Positions 31,048-38,960 of a stretch of 45,086 nt of DNA are shown here, one piece after another. The notes beneath the pieces were generated by a model. It made no database searches and had not been told where the DNA came from. It was given only the letters and a program-made list of their open reading frames with translations. This DNA is from Oscillospiraceae bacterium. Its GTDB lineage: Bacteria > Bacillota > Clostridia > Oscillospirales > Oscillospiraceae. The stretch covers positions 1 through 45,086 of the forward strand of contig CAJTGJ010000031.1 of assembly GCA_910575695.1 (NCBI GenBank), given 5' to 3'. The stretch's first letter is position 1; each line of letters begins with the position of its first letter. The position numbers and the translations under genes were made by a program.

Positions 31048-31119
31048 TTGTCTCGACGGTCCAAGAAGCTCTTGGGGGACGGGAAGGCCCCACCCCCAAG
31101 GGCGGAACGTCGAGGACAA
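31048..31119 (+). promoter_or_regulatory. Structured leader before the membrane-protein gene
   Basis: Nested stems: the outer TTGTC-TCGACG pairs with CGTCGAGGACAA (one bulge), the inner CTTGGGGG (31071-31078) pairs with CCCCCAAG (31093-31100). It ends 26 bp before the start codon of the next gene. The fold type is not recognised. Confidence 0.5.
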
Positions 31120-31145
31120 TATCCAAATAGATAGAGGAGGGTTGA

Positions 31146-31694
31146 ATGGAATATATTTTCATAACGGTGCTTTCGGTGGCAGGCTCGCTATATGCTGGGA
31201 TAGAGCTAGGTGATCCCCTGTTTGGGGTCGGAATGGCCGTCGCAGCCGTGGTGCTGGTGCAGCTGTGGAGGCTCTGGAGACGCTTCTGGGCGGAGCACCC
31301 GAAGCTGGCAAAGGCGGGCATGATCATTCTTGGGGCCTTCTTCGTCATCGGGCTATCCATGGCGGGCGTGCCGCTGTTCTCCCTGGCCGTGTGCGCTGCG
31401 ATATGCATCGCTCTCATCAGCGCTTTCCCCGGCATCTGCCGAAGAGAGAAGCAGAGATCGGAGGAGGCTTTGGAACAGAACATCGAGAATATACGGTTGA
31501 GCATGGAAGAACGCCGCCGTAGGGACGCCCTTGACGCGCAGAAGCGCAAGGCGGCCCGGGCGGAGGCGGAGCACCTGGAGGATTTGGCCCGGCTTTGGGA
31601 GCGCAACGCCCAAAAGTATGGCGCCGCTTCCGACATCCGAAAAGCACGGGATTACCGCGAGCAGGCCAACGCCGCGTGGCGAAAGATCCGCTAA
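31146..31694 (+). CDS. Integral membrane protein with a cytoplasmic coiled coil
   Basis: 182 residues after AGGAGGG. Hydrophobic segments are at about 4-20, 26-43, 58-75 and 77-95 (two helical hairpins). A long charged helix follows (about 98-160: EEALEQNIENIRLSMEERRR, KAARAEAEHLEDLARLWERN). No family recognised. A membrane protein with a soluble coiled-coil tail in an element could serve entry exclusion or superinfection immunity, but nothing in the sequence proves this. Confidence 0.7.
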   Translation: MEYIFITVLSVAGSLYAGIELGDPLFGVGMAVAAVVLVQLWRLWRRFWAEHPKLAKAGMIILGAFFVIGLSMAGVPLFSLAVCAAICIALISAFPGICRREKQRSEEALEQNIENIRLSMEERRRRDALDAQKRKAARAEAEHLEDLARLWERNAQKYGAASDIRKARDYREQANAAWRKIR

Positions 31695-31886
31695 CCCCGC
31701 CACGCCCCGGGGACCGGAACGCGGCGGACGGCTTGGGACATCGGCTTAGCACCCTCCGTCCACATGTGCCCCGGCTCTCGCCGTGGCACAACGGTGGGAG
31801 TAGAGCAGACCTGCCAGAACAAGAACAGCAAACCGCAGGCCCGCCTACTAAATTTATCATTACGCTTAGAAAGGAGCGCGATCAGA

Positions 31887-33398
31887 ATGTATTTTCCCGA
31901 CAAGAAGAACAAACGCTTTACCGCAGCCATTCTCATTACAAGCATCCTCGCCATTCTCTGCTTAAGCATCCTCGACCTGGGCGGCGATAGCAACGACGTC
32001 CATCCCAAGGGCCTCCCCCAGGGCACGGCCTACACGGAGGTTTATAATCAAACCCCGGCCAACACCGTCGCTGCCGTGGCCGCAAGCACTTCCAACACGG
32101 CCAAGACCCGCGTGGCCTACGGTACTACCAAATATCCCAGCCTGACCAATATCAGCTACGATACGTTCCGCAAGCTGGACTACCAGGAAAAATCCGGCAA
32201 GTACACGTACTTCTACGATTTCCGTGACACCTGGTACGCGGGTTGCAACGCCCTCGACGGCAAGTACGTCAATAAGATCTATACGGATCGCCAGGGCTTC
32301 TGGGGCGTCCGCGCCAGCATCGAGGGCAACGTCCTGACCTACGAGGCGTTCTCGGACCTGGACAACGTGGAGGTCTATGCCGTCGAGTTCCGGACGTACG
32401 ACGACGCCGAGAAGATCGTGCTGGACGCGACTGCCAACACGGAACACACCGCGAAGACGACCAACTTGAAGAACGGCCCCTACGCCTTCTGCGTGTGGTT
32501 CGACTTCACTCATGAAGATGGCACTGTCGAGACCGTCAGCGCGTGGCAGACCGTCTACGTGAGCGACGGCGTCGGCAAGTTCGCGGACCGCGAGCTCCAG
32601 GCCAGCGACCAGGCGATGAAGACGTGGCTGACTGACAAAAAGGACAGCCTCACGATAGATGATATCTTCCAGGCCTGGGTCGCCAAGCAGGGCGGCAACG
32701 ACCTGGAGAAGGCCGCCGACGTCACGGTTATTCATTACCCGTTCAAGTCCAACACCAGCCGTTATCCTGACAACAGCGGCAAGTGGCGTGGTCTTGCCCA
32801 CGAGATCTGCCCGGACGAGAACGCCAGCGACTACGCCAAGGCCTACGCCCTCTTCGCCTGGATGAAGAAGAACATCGCCTATGACGAAGATGCATACTTC
32901 GCCAATGATGGCGACTACCGCTGGGCAACTGCCGCGGCGTCCGGCTCTGCCAAGGGCTACACCATGTGGGACTCCCATCTCGGCAAGTGCGAAGACTTTT
33001 CCAACGTATATGCCATCATGTGCCGCGAGCTGGGTATCCCCTGCCACGTCATGAACACTTCCAGTCCTAACCATTCGTTCAACATCGTGTACCTGAACGG
33101 CCGCTGGGAGATCGTAGACGTGAACGCCGGTATTCGTAGCGCCCGCGTCGGCTCAGACAATAAGACCTACGCTGCCAATGTGAAGGCCTACTGGGCGAAG
33201 CAGAAGACCGGCGACGACTATACCAACGTCGGCCCGTTTTGCACCACTGCCTACAACAAATTCAAAGTCGGCAGCTATGAAGCGGACGAGTATGCCGGCG
33301 TCGTGGACAAGTTCAACAAGACTGTTAAAAAATTGAACGAGGCGCTTTTCGATGCCGCGTATTACAAAAAGTGGGCCGGTACTATCTATGGCCACTAA
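31887..33398 (+). CDS. Secreted transglutaminase-like protein
   Basis: 503 residues after AAAGGAGCG. The N-terminus is a signal or membrane anchor (KKNKRFTAAILITSILAILCL). The middle (about 75-230) has beta-rich domains. The C-terminal transglutaminase-like domain has YAKAYALFAWMKKNIAYDED, the catalytic Cys in LGKCEDFSNVYAIMCRELG, His in PNHSFNIVY and Asp in WEIVDVNA, a complete Cys-His-Asp triad (about 370-415). Such proteins act outside the cell as peptidases or crosslinkers of wall or host proteins. It has its own strong terminator and is probably cargo. Confidence 0.85.
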   Translation: MYFPDKKNKRFTAAILITSILAILCLSILDLGGDSNDVHPKGLPQGTAYTEVYNQTPANTVAAVAASTSNTAKTRVAYGTTKYPSLTNISYDTFRKLDYQEKSGKYTYFYDFRDTWYAGCNALDGKYVNKIYTDRQGFWGVRASIEGNVLTYEAFSDLDNVEVYAVEFRTYDDAEKIVLDATANTEHTAKTTNLKNGPYAFCVWFDFTHEDGTVETVSAWQTVYVSDGVGKFADRELQASDQAMKTWLTDKKDSLTIDDIFQAWVAKQGGNDLEKAADVTVIHYPFKSNTSRYPDNSGKWRGLAHEICPDENASDYAKAYALFAWMKKNIAYDEDAYFANDGDYRWATAAASGSAKGYTMWDSHLGKCEDFSNVYAIMCRELGIPCHVMNTSSPNHSFNIVYLNGRWEIVDVNAGIRSARVGSDNKTYAANVKAYWAKQKTGDDYTNVGPFCTTAYNKFKVGSYEADEYAGVVDKFNKTVKKLNEALFDAAYYKKWAGTIYGH

Positions 33399-33412
33399 GC
33401 TGTATCTCATCA

Positions 33413-33451
33413 CCTCCACCGTCGCCACGGGCGTCGGTGGAGGTTTTTTTT
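33413..33451 (+). terminator. Terminator of the transglutaminase-like gene
   Basis: CCTCCACCG/CGGTGGAGG stem followed by eight T. Confidence 0.9.
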
Positions 33452-33552
33452 GTTCCCAGTTGTTCCTCCGTGGCTTGACACTCCCCATCGCGGCTCCGCT
33501 GTCCTCAAAAACGGCAAAGTTGTTCCTACGGCTCCCCTCGCGGCGGTGTTGC

Positions 33553-33672
33553 CACCCCGCCGCAATATTTCAGCAAAGTAGGGCGAAGGTGAGCCCGAAC
33601 TCATACGCCCGTGGAGATCACATAAGACCCTATTATATAGGGCAACGGTCAGTGAAGCGGGAACCTTTGTGA
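33553..33672 (+). pseudogene. Remnant of a tnpB C-terminus, copy 1
   Basis: The frame ends HPAAIFQQSRAKVSPNSYARG, then RPYYIGQRSVKREPL and TGA. N-(A/S)-(Y/C)-G-(D/E)--RP followed by SVK(R/Q)E is the tail of IS605/IS1341-type TnpB proteins. Nothing of the RuvC nuclease core is present. The adjacent 3' sequence is shared with copy 2, so a block of about 185 bp (33553-33735) was duplicated. Confidence 0.6.
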
Positions 33673-33698
33673 AGGAAAACGGACTGCGTCCACGGAAG

Positions 33699-34255
33699 AT
33701 TTCCCATACACGAAGAACACCGCTACTATGGTAGAATTTGTGGAACAGTACGCCGATGCGGTCTTTCCCACGCACAGGAGATACCGAAGGTGGATGTTGA
33801 ACGACAGGCTCACTCTCCGGTTGAAATACTCGTCCCCTACGGCGGGGTCACTACCCCGCCGCAATATTTCAACAAAGTAGGGCTGAGGTGGGCCCGAACT
33901 CATACGCCCGTGGAGACTGCACAAGACCCTGCTACGCAGGGCTGCGGTCAGTGAAGCGGGAACCTTTGTGACGGGAAATGAACCGCATCCCTGGGAGGAC
34001 TCTTCCCATACGCAGGGGATGCCGCTACTTGTGCTATAATTGGGATAAAGTTGGGCAGGTTTTCCCCACATACAAAGGATGCCGCCCCATTGTGAGGATG
34101 TCGAAGATTTTCCCCATGCGCAAGGAATATCACAATGTACAGCTCACGGAAAACGGTTCCAAGGAAATTTTTCACGTGTGCAAAGGACACCGCGTGGAGG
34201 GCTGTTTCGATGCCTCCAACATGGTCATTTTTCATATGCACAAGAAACGCCACAG
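33699..34255. CRISPR. Degenerate CRISPR-like repeat array (decayed, no cas genes)
   Basis: Seven divergent copies of a segment near ATTTTCCCCATACGCAAGGG followed by ATRCCGC start near 33699, 33762, 34001, 34059, 34107, 34166 and 34225. The CCCC-n-GGGG symmetry and about 28-nt size recall type I-E repeats, and several unit lengths are 58-64 bp as expected for a 28+32 array. The copies differ strongly, one interval is 48 bp, and the tnpB block splits the array. It may instead be a repeat family tied to the tnpB remnants. Confidence 0.35.
33849..33971 (+). pseudogene. Remnant of a tnpB C-terminus, copy 2
   Basis: It encodes HYPAAIFQQSRAEVGPNSYARG, then RPCYAGLRSVKREPL and stop. About 80% of the positions equal copy 1, so the two come from one duplication or from two related insertions. 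Degenerate CRISPR-like repeats follow both copies. Confidence 0.6.
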
Positions 34256-34292
34256 CATATCAGTCCAAGGTTGCCATCCAAACCGCACACAC

Positions 34293-34333
34293 AGCCCCAT
34301 CCCTGCCATACGCAGGGATGGGGCTTTCTTTTC
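34293..34333 (+). terminator. Strong terminator hairpin
   Basis: AGCCCCATCCCTGC pairs perfectly with GCAGGGATGGGGCT, followed by TTCTTTT. No intact rightward gene ends here; it probably belonged to a lost one. Confidence 0.7.
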
Positions 34334-34403
34334 CTGATGGTGTCATCATACGGCGGGGCCGCCACCCCGCTACCACCCCGCCTCACCACCGCTATCACAG
34401 CAC

Positions 34404-34449
34404 AAAATTCCCCCGGAAAGGCTACAAGCCTTCCCGGGGGAATTTTTTT
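34404..34449. terminator. Bidirectional terminator downstream of the LPXTG remnant
   Basis: AAAATTCCCCCGG-AAGGCT pairs with AGCCTT-CCGGGGGAATTTT and is flanked by A and T runs, so it can stop transcription from both sides. It ends the leftward gene at 34473. Confidence 0.75.
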
Positions 34450-34472
34450 ATGCCAGAGCCTTCGTTCCACCG

Positions 34473-35042
34473 TCAGGCATCCCGGCCGTCATCCCCGCCG
34501 TCTTTTCGTTTTCTAACAACGTACCAGGTAGCTCCCGCACCTGCCATGACGACCAGCACCGTGCCAATCACCACATATGCCTCCGTCCCGGCGCCGCCGG
34601 TCCTCGGCAACTCTCCGCCACCGCGTGAATTGACGACGGCCACGCCGCCTTTGAGCGGATTATCCACGGTTCCCTGCAGCTTCTGATCAGATTCAACGCC
34701 GACTTGCAGAACGAGCGACGTATTGCCGTACCGGTACTTCCCGTTCTCGTTTTTGTCGAAAAAGGCCATAGCCGGCACGCACTTCCCGTCGATGCCGAGA
34801 TGGCTCAGGTCGTACAGGCCATCCCCATCTATTTGGACAGGAATCATGTTGCGCCAAGCCTTTTGACGACCAGACGCCAATCCGGGCAGCTTCTCGCCAG
34901 CCAACCCGCGCATCAGGTCCTGGTCCTGGTTCTGCTGCCCCAGGACGCTCTCGTTGCGGTGCTCCTCCCTCTCGGCCGTCACGAAGTCGGCCAAGGACAG
35001 GAGCTCCACGGAATCCCTGCCAAGTGAAGTCGTGCAAGACAA
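34473..35042 (-). pseudogene. C-terminal remnant of an LPXTG wall-anchored protein
   Basis: The leftward frame ends with the sortase signal LPRTGG, a hydrophobic helix (AYVVIGTVLVVMAGAGATWYVV) and the basic tail RKRK, as in sortase-anchored surface proteins. The preceding part (GDGLYDLSHLGIDGKCVPAMAFFDKN) looks like an adhesin domain. There is no signal peptide. The frame opens only at TTG 35042, without a ribosome site, immediately after a terminator. I therefore take it as a 5'-truncated gene. An ATG at 35050 is in another frame, so a frameshift plus truncation is possible. Confidence 0.6.
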
Positions 35043-35050
35043 CGACCATC

Positions 35051-35085
35051 AAAAATCCCCCGGTGGAGCCTTCCGGGGGATTTTC
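35051..35085. terminator. Terminator of the 35.1-36.0 kb gene
   Basis: AAAATCCCCCGG/CCGGGGGATTTT with a 9-nt loop, very similar in sequence to the terminator at 34404-34449; the two bracket the LPXTG remnant. Confidence 0.75.
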
Positions 35086-35091
35086 TTACCC

Positions 35092-35991
35092 TCACCGTCC
35101 CAACATGGCAGTTTCCACCAGATCCCTGACGGAGCAGTTCCTCCGGCCTTGCCACAAGGTCTCTTCCGGTCCCATAGCCTCTGCCATGGCTTCGTACACG
35201 GTGTCCGATACCGACGGTCTCGCCGAACGGAGGACGCCCACGGAAGAATACGGGAACTCATACGCCTCGAACATCAGCAACCAGATGATGCGGGCCAGCT
35301 TCCCGTCGCGGGGCAACCCCTTGTCGATGCCGAACGCTCCGCACAGCAAATCCGTCCTGTCCAGCAGGGCGTCCAGCGCCATACCGACGGCCGGACCGTC
35401 CGGGAGCAGGCCGCTCCTGGTGGCCCGTATCGCGGCCTCCGCCTCCTTGGCAACGTCGGGCTGGGCCACGCCGCCAATAGCAGCCCCATCCGGAACGATC
35501 GAGCTCCTGGCCGCGCACATCACCACCTCTGCGTTCGGGGCAGAATCAGGCGGCACATTGGCCGACTCGTCCTCCGGCCACGGCAAGTTTTCGTCGGCTT
35601 TAGGATCGGACGGCTCTAATGGTACATTGGCTATGCTGGACAACCATTGCTGGAGACACACGGCCCGAGTACGGGCCAGTTCCTTGCTTTGCTCACTGGC
35701 CGTCGCCGAATACTGAAACATGCACAAATATTCCACGTACAGGGAGAGCCCTGAAGCCGTCCCATACCAGGTATCTTGGTACTTTTGAAATTCACCGCTA
35801 TCGTCAAACTTGTAGCCGATCTTAGTTGGCAGGCTACCAATACCGGATTCCGGAAATCCCAAGGCCCTAAACAATGCAATCAGTTGATACCATCGGCGGC
35901 CAGATTGCTCAAACATCGGCACTGTAGTCTCGTTAACCGATGTTCCGGACAAGCCCAGCGAAGCCAGCCACTTACTTTCCATGCTGTTCAT
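35092..35991 (-). CDS. Hypothetical protein with a long leader
   Basis: 299 residues, leftward, ATG 9 bp after AAGGAGGG. No signal peptide or membrane helix. The N-terminal 110 residues include YQLIALFRALGFPESGIGSL; an acidic Pro-rich linker follows (DPKADENLPWPEDESANVPP); the C-terminal half is helical (GMALDALLDRTDLLCGAFGIDKG, ARIIWLLMFEAYEFPYSSVG). No family recognised. It has its own consensus promoter about 200 bp upstream and a strong leader hairpin, and lies alone between gene remnants and the noncoding region. Confidence 0.65.
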   Translation of the reverse strand: MNSMESKWLASLGLSGTSVNETTVPMFEQSGRRWYQLIALFRALGFPESGIGSLPTKIGYKFDDSGEFQKYQDTWYGTASGLSLYVEYLCMFQYSATASEQSKELARTRAVCLQQWLSSIANVPLEPSDPKADENLPWPEDESANVPPDSAPNAEVVMCAARSSIVPDGAAIGGVAQPDVAKEAEAAIRATRSGLLPDGPAVGMALDALLDRTDLLCGAFGIDKGLPRDGKLARIIWLLMFEAYEFPYSSVGVLRSARPSVSDTVYEAMAEAMGPEETLWQGRRNCSVRDLVETAMLGR

Positions 35992-36021
35992 GATTAAACC
36001 CTCCTTATTGGTAATTTTAAC

Positions 36022-36070
36022 GGCGGACAGGTTTGTGGCATGGATATTCCATGTGTCGAACCTGTCCGCC
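36022..36070 (-). promoter_or_regulatory. Leader hairpin of the 35.1-36.0 kb gene
   Basis: GGCGGACAGGTT pairs perfectly with AACCTGTCCGCC; within the loop CATGGATATTCCATG is itself nearly palindromic. It lies 10-20 bp before the ribosome site. No T run follows, so translational control or protein binding is more likely than termination. Confidence 0.6.
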
Positions 36071-36195
36071 GCTCGTGCCGTAACCGAACCGAATCCCCTT
36101 AGCAGGTAGGACGCTGTGACCTCTGCCGGTGGGTGTCCATTTCACCGATATCAAACAGTCCTCATCTCGCGAACTTCATATTTAATTACAAATAT

Positions 36196-36224
36196 AGTAT
36201 ACCACAGCAAGCACAACAGATCAA
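36196..36224 (-). promoter_or_regulatory. Promoter of the 35.1-36.0 kb gene
   Basis: Minus strand TTGATC (36219-36224), 17-bp spacer, TATACT (36196-36201). The predicted leader is about 200 nt. Confidence 0.75.
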
Positions 36225-36277
36225 TAGAAAATCAAACTTTTATGCAAAAAAACATCTCGTTTTTTCTTTGTTTTTAG

Positions 36278-36414
36278 TTTTTGGACAACATTAGCCCTGG
36301 AATAGTCCAATTACCACAGCTTATTGGACACTAATAGTCCAATTTCTTTAGTTATTGGTCAGTAATAGTCCAATTTCTACGGCTATTGGTCACAATTAGG
36401 CCAATTTTTATAGA
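36278..36414. repeat. Iteron-like array, 31-bp period
   Basis: TATTGG starts at 36322, 36353 and 36384, exactly 31 bp apart. Each copy is followed by CA and then TAGTCCAATT or TAGGCCAATT, so a unit is an inverted repeat TTGG...CCAA. A fourth, diverged copy (TTTTTGGACA...TAGTCCAATT) starts near 36278. The flank is A/T-rich. It fits binding sites for a replication initiator or a regulator. Confidence 0.75.
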
Positions 36415-37598
36415 CAGGTGGGGACACCTGGAGCGTGCGGCGCGCCAAAACTCATACCAGGCCACGGACCGCCGGCAGCGGACGACACAGCCGTCCGTTG
36501 CGAACCACACGCCCGCTATGGCGCATAGCTGCCGGTACGCCGCAGGGGGGAGCAGGCGAGAGCTACGGACCATTGCGCGGGAGCTGGGGCGGCGCTGGCA
36601 GTCCCTCCCAAAGGTCGGGACAGCATATCAGATGCCGCCCATGCGTAGCTCCGCGACCTCGCCTCCGGCGGGGTATACCACAAATGCCCGGGGCCCCGGC
36701 TACGCCGTACACGTGCAGGCCCGTGTCGAACTTGCCGGCCTGGGGGCGCTACCAGCGCCCCCATTATACTGTGCGGAGAGGCCTCGTGGGCCGCCCTGAC
36801 GGCGCCAAAAGCGCCGTCGGGATGTGTGGGCCACGCGTGACACAAGGGCCTCTCCCCGTGGGCCACCGCCCCCTTAGAGCGACAACGGTTCCAGGGGTAT
36901 GTGGGCCACGTGGCCCACCGATGGCCCACTGAAAAAGCGACGAGTGGGCCATCGGAAAGCCATGAGCGCCTTGGCAAAACGGTGTTTTCGACACAATATA
37001 GAAAAAATCGGCCCCGAAATGCAAAAGGGCATAAGGGGGGGCGTCACGCCCGCTTGCGCGGGCGTGGTCGGCACAGCCGACAGCCCTGGACCCTACGACC
37101 GCTAACGCGGCCTCCGGGTCCACCCCTCGCCTTCGGCTCAGGGCCCCTTACTGCGGACATGGATGGCCGACCTGGCTACCGCCAGTCGTGCCACCCATGT
37201 CCTTGCCCTCGCTACGCTCGGGTTGCCCAGAGAGCGGACTCCCTCCGGGAGCCCTTCCACGGCGGCGGAGCCGCCGCCCTCCCCATGTCCGCATAGAATG
37301 AAAAAGCGGGGCCCGGCTGCCGCCGGACCACCTACTTGGCGGACATGGTAAGCCAGCACGCCCCCCGCATGGGCTGACGCCCACGCGACGGGGGCGACGA
37401 TCAGGTACGCCGGAAGGGGGAAGTCCAGGAGAAGCATTCCGACGCTGCGCGTGGCACGCACCCCCGCACGGGCTGGCACCCGTGCGACGGGAGCGCCGAT
37501 CCAGGTACACCGGGGGAAATCGGACATGGATGCGGCGGGCTGGTTGCCCACCGCAGAGGGAACGTGAAAAGATTGAAGATTACAAAGGAGAAATTATA
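36415..37598. other. GC-rich noncoding region dense in palindromes
   Basis: No frame here has a ribosome site or recognisable product. It holds GGGGGCGCT/AGCGCCCCC (36742-36762), the GTGGGCCA cluster (36826-36955), and many short palindromes between 37130 and 37290 (CCCTCGC-TACGCTCGGG, CTCCCTCCGGGAG, GGCGGCGGAGCCGCCGCC). GCGGACATGG-like words recur near 37157, 37287 (inverted), 37341 and 37523. It could hold an origin of transfer or replication. Confidence 0.5.
36826..36955. repeat. GTGGGCCA repeat cluster with a 13-bp inverted repeat
   Basis: GTGGGCCA or its complement occurs about six times. CCGATGGCCCACT (36918-36930) is followed after 12 nt by its exact inverse AGTGGGCCATCGG (36943-36955). 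Confidence 0.65.
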
Positions 37599-37826
37599 AT
37601 GCTTTTTTACGTTTTGTTGCTTGGTGCTGCCCCTATTCTCGGGGTGTTCTTCCTGGCTCTTTCCGCTACCTGCATCGCCGAATATCTTGGCCCCATCGTC
37701 AAGGGTGTGCTCATCGGTGCCTCCGCCATCGTTCTGCTTCCCCATCTGCTCTCAGTTACGCCGGTGATTATCGCCCTGGCGGCACTGGGAGCCCTGGTAC
37801 AGGGGGTAAAGCGGATCGTAGGCTAA
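37599..37826 (+). CDS. Small hydrophobic membrane protein
   Basis: 75 residues after AAAGGAG at proper distance. Three hydrophobic stretches (FYVLLLGAAPILGVFFLALSA, PIVKGVLIGASAIVLLPHLL, PVIIALAALGALVQ) and a short basic end (KRIVG). It is holin-sized, but there is no lysis gene next to it. It could be a membrane peptide of a toxin type or a small transporter subunit; no family recognised. It is isolated between the noncoding region and a terminator. Confidence 0.65.
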   Translation: MLFYVLLLGAAPILGVFFLALSATCIAEYLGPIVKGVLIGASAIVLLPHLLSVTPVIIALAALGALVQGVKRIVG

Positions 37827-37959
37827 AGTACACGGGCAAGCCCCAGGAGATTGGATGGCTATACACGGGGAGGCCGGACGCGAACGGATAGGGCGGGCTG
37901 TACGCCCGCCCCAGCAGTCAGAGTAGGCAAAAAGACCACTGAGGACCTCGGCGTCCACG

Positions 37960-37999
37960 AGTACCGGAATCGGGTTTTCCTGATTCCGGTACTTTTTAT
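37960..37999 (+). terminator. Terminator downstream of the small membrane-protein gene
   Basis: GTACCGGAATC/GATTCCGGTAC, 10-nt loop, then five T. Confidence 0.8.
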
Positions 38000-38904
38000 C
38001 ACTTTTTGCGGGTTTTTGTGCAATACGTACTAAAACAAAAACTGTGACGCCAAAAACCGTTGAAACACACGGGTTTTAGATGTCAAAAAGCCTAAAAGTC
38101 ACGATGTAACAGTTTTTTTGGACATCCCCCCTATAATACATATACAATGTAAAATTATATACATCCCATAAAAACAAATCTACATTCGACAACGCATTAC
38201 ACGGTACGCATGTAAAATGTAGTTTTCGTATGTATAATATTATACATATTAAATTTATTATCCTACTAACTTAAAATAATATATAACATCTGTGACATTA
38301 AGAAGAAAACCGTTGATAGTCTTGGAGAATAGCGTCACATTTCTTTGATTTCTGTAATTTTGGATATGTAACACCTGTGACAAGGTAATCTCCATGATCC
38401 TTCGGGATTCCTTGTGTACCAACGGTTTCCGGGTTCTGATAGCCCTCGATAGCTGTACTGAAAGCTGTGACAGGCGGAAAAGTGCAAAGATAGCAAGCGG
38501 ACAGCAGTTTTCCTCGTCTTTTTCACTGTACATGTTCGGAAAACCGAGAACCGCTCCTTCTCCCCCGTACTATTCATCCCGTCGAGCACGAAAAATCAAG
38601 AATAATTTTGTAGAATCACCGCAAAGCCAAATTACAAAAAAATAACCTGATCGCTATCCCGGATCAGGCCATTTCCCTTGTACTTTTTCTTTCCATGTAT
38701 AATCTACAAAAGTGCTCTGCGGACGATTTTTCAATGAAATCCGCCGTCATGGCAGGTGTACGGCTGAAATCGTCACACGGATCAGCCGACTGTCACACAT
38801 TTCTGATCTCAAAGCTGTGACGAGGATTTTGCAACTTTTTCGCGCAATTCCAATGCCGCGCCCGTCCTGGATAAGGGTATCCGCTCTGGAAACGCCGCCA
38901 AGAT
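38000..38904. other. AT-rich noncoding region, candidate replication origin
   Basis: No credible gene. It includes a very A/T-rich stretch at 38130-38290 with TGTAAAAT and TATACAT words, and eight TGTGAC sites. It lies just downstream of the D5 helicase/primase gene, the usual place of the origin in small phage-like islands. Confidence 0.5.
38043..38821. repeat. Scattered TGTGAC iterons
   Basis: TGTGAC at 38043, 38291, 38376, 38466 and 38816; inverse GTCACA at 38334, 38772 and 38792. The longer AAAGCTGTGAC is identical at 38461 and 38811. Confidence 0.6.
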
Positions 38905-38950
38905 CGGTCAAGCCCCTGGGGAGTCTCTTGGCTCCCCAGGGGCTTGACCG
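38905..38950 (+). terminator. 19-bp perfect hairpin at the end of the D5 gene
   Basis: CGGTCAAGCCCCTGGGGAG pairs perfectly with its inverse at 38932-38950 (8-nt loop). Rightward it is followed by TTTGTTCTT; leftward no T run follows, so termination of the D5 gene by it is uncertain. Confidence 0.6.
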
Positions 38951-38960
38951 TTTGTTCTTG

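Noticed and set aside
30710..31636. 308-residue minus-strand frame covering the small RNA and membrane-protein region
   Set aside because: No ribosome site; it crosses a terminator, two promoters and an antisense gene with a good start.
33410..34253. Minus-strand frames with recurring FPSQRFPLH and VYGK motifs, as a repeat protein
   Set aside because: The similarity among them comes from duplicated tnpB-tail DNA and the CRISPR-like repeats read backwards; no start signals.
36435..37551. Several 120-165 residue frames on both strands in the GC-rich noncoding region
   Set aside because: Low-complexity Arg/Pro/Gly products, no ribosome sites, overlapping in all frames; the region is full of palindromes.
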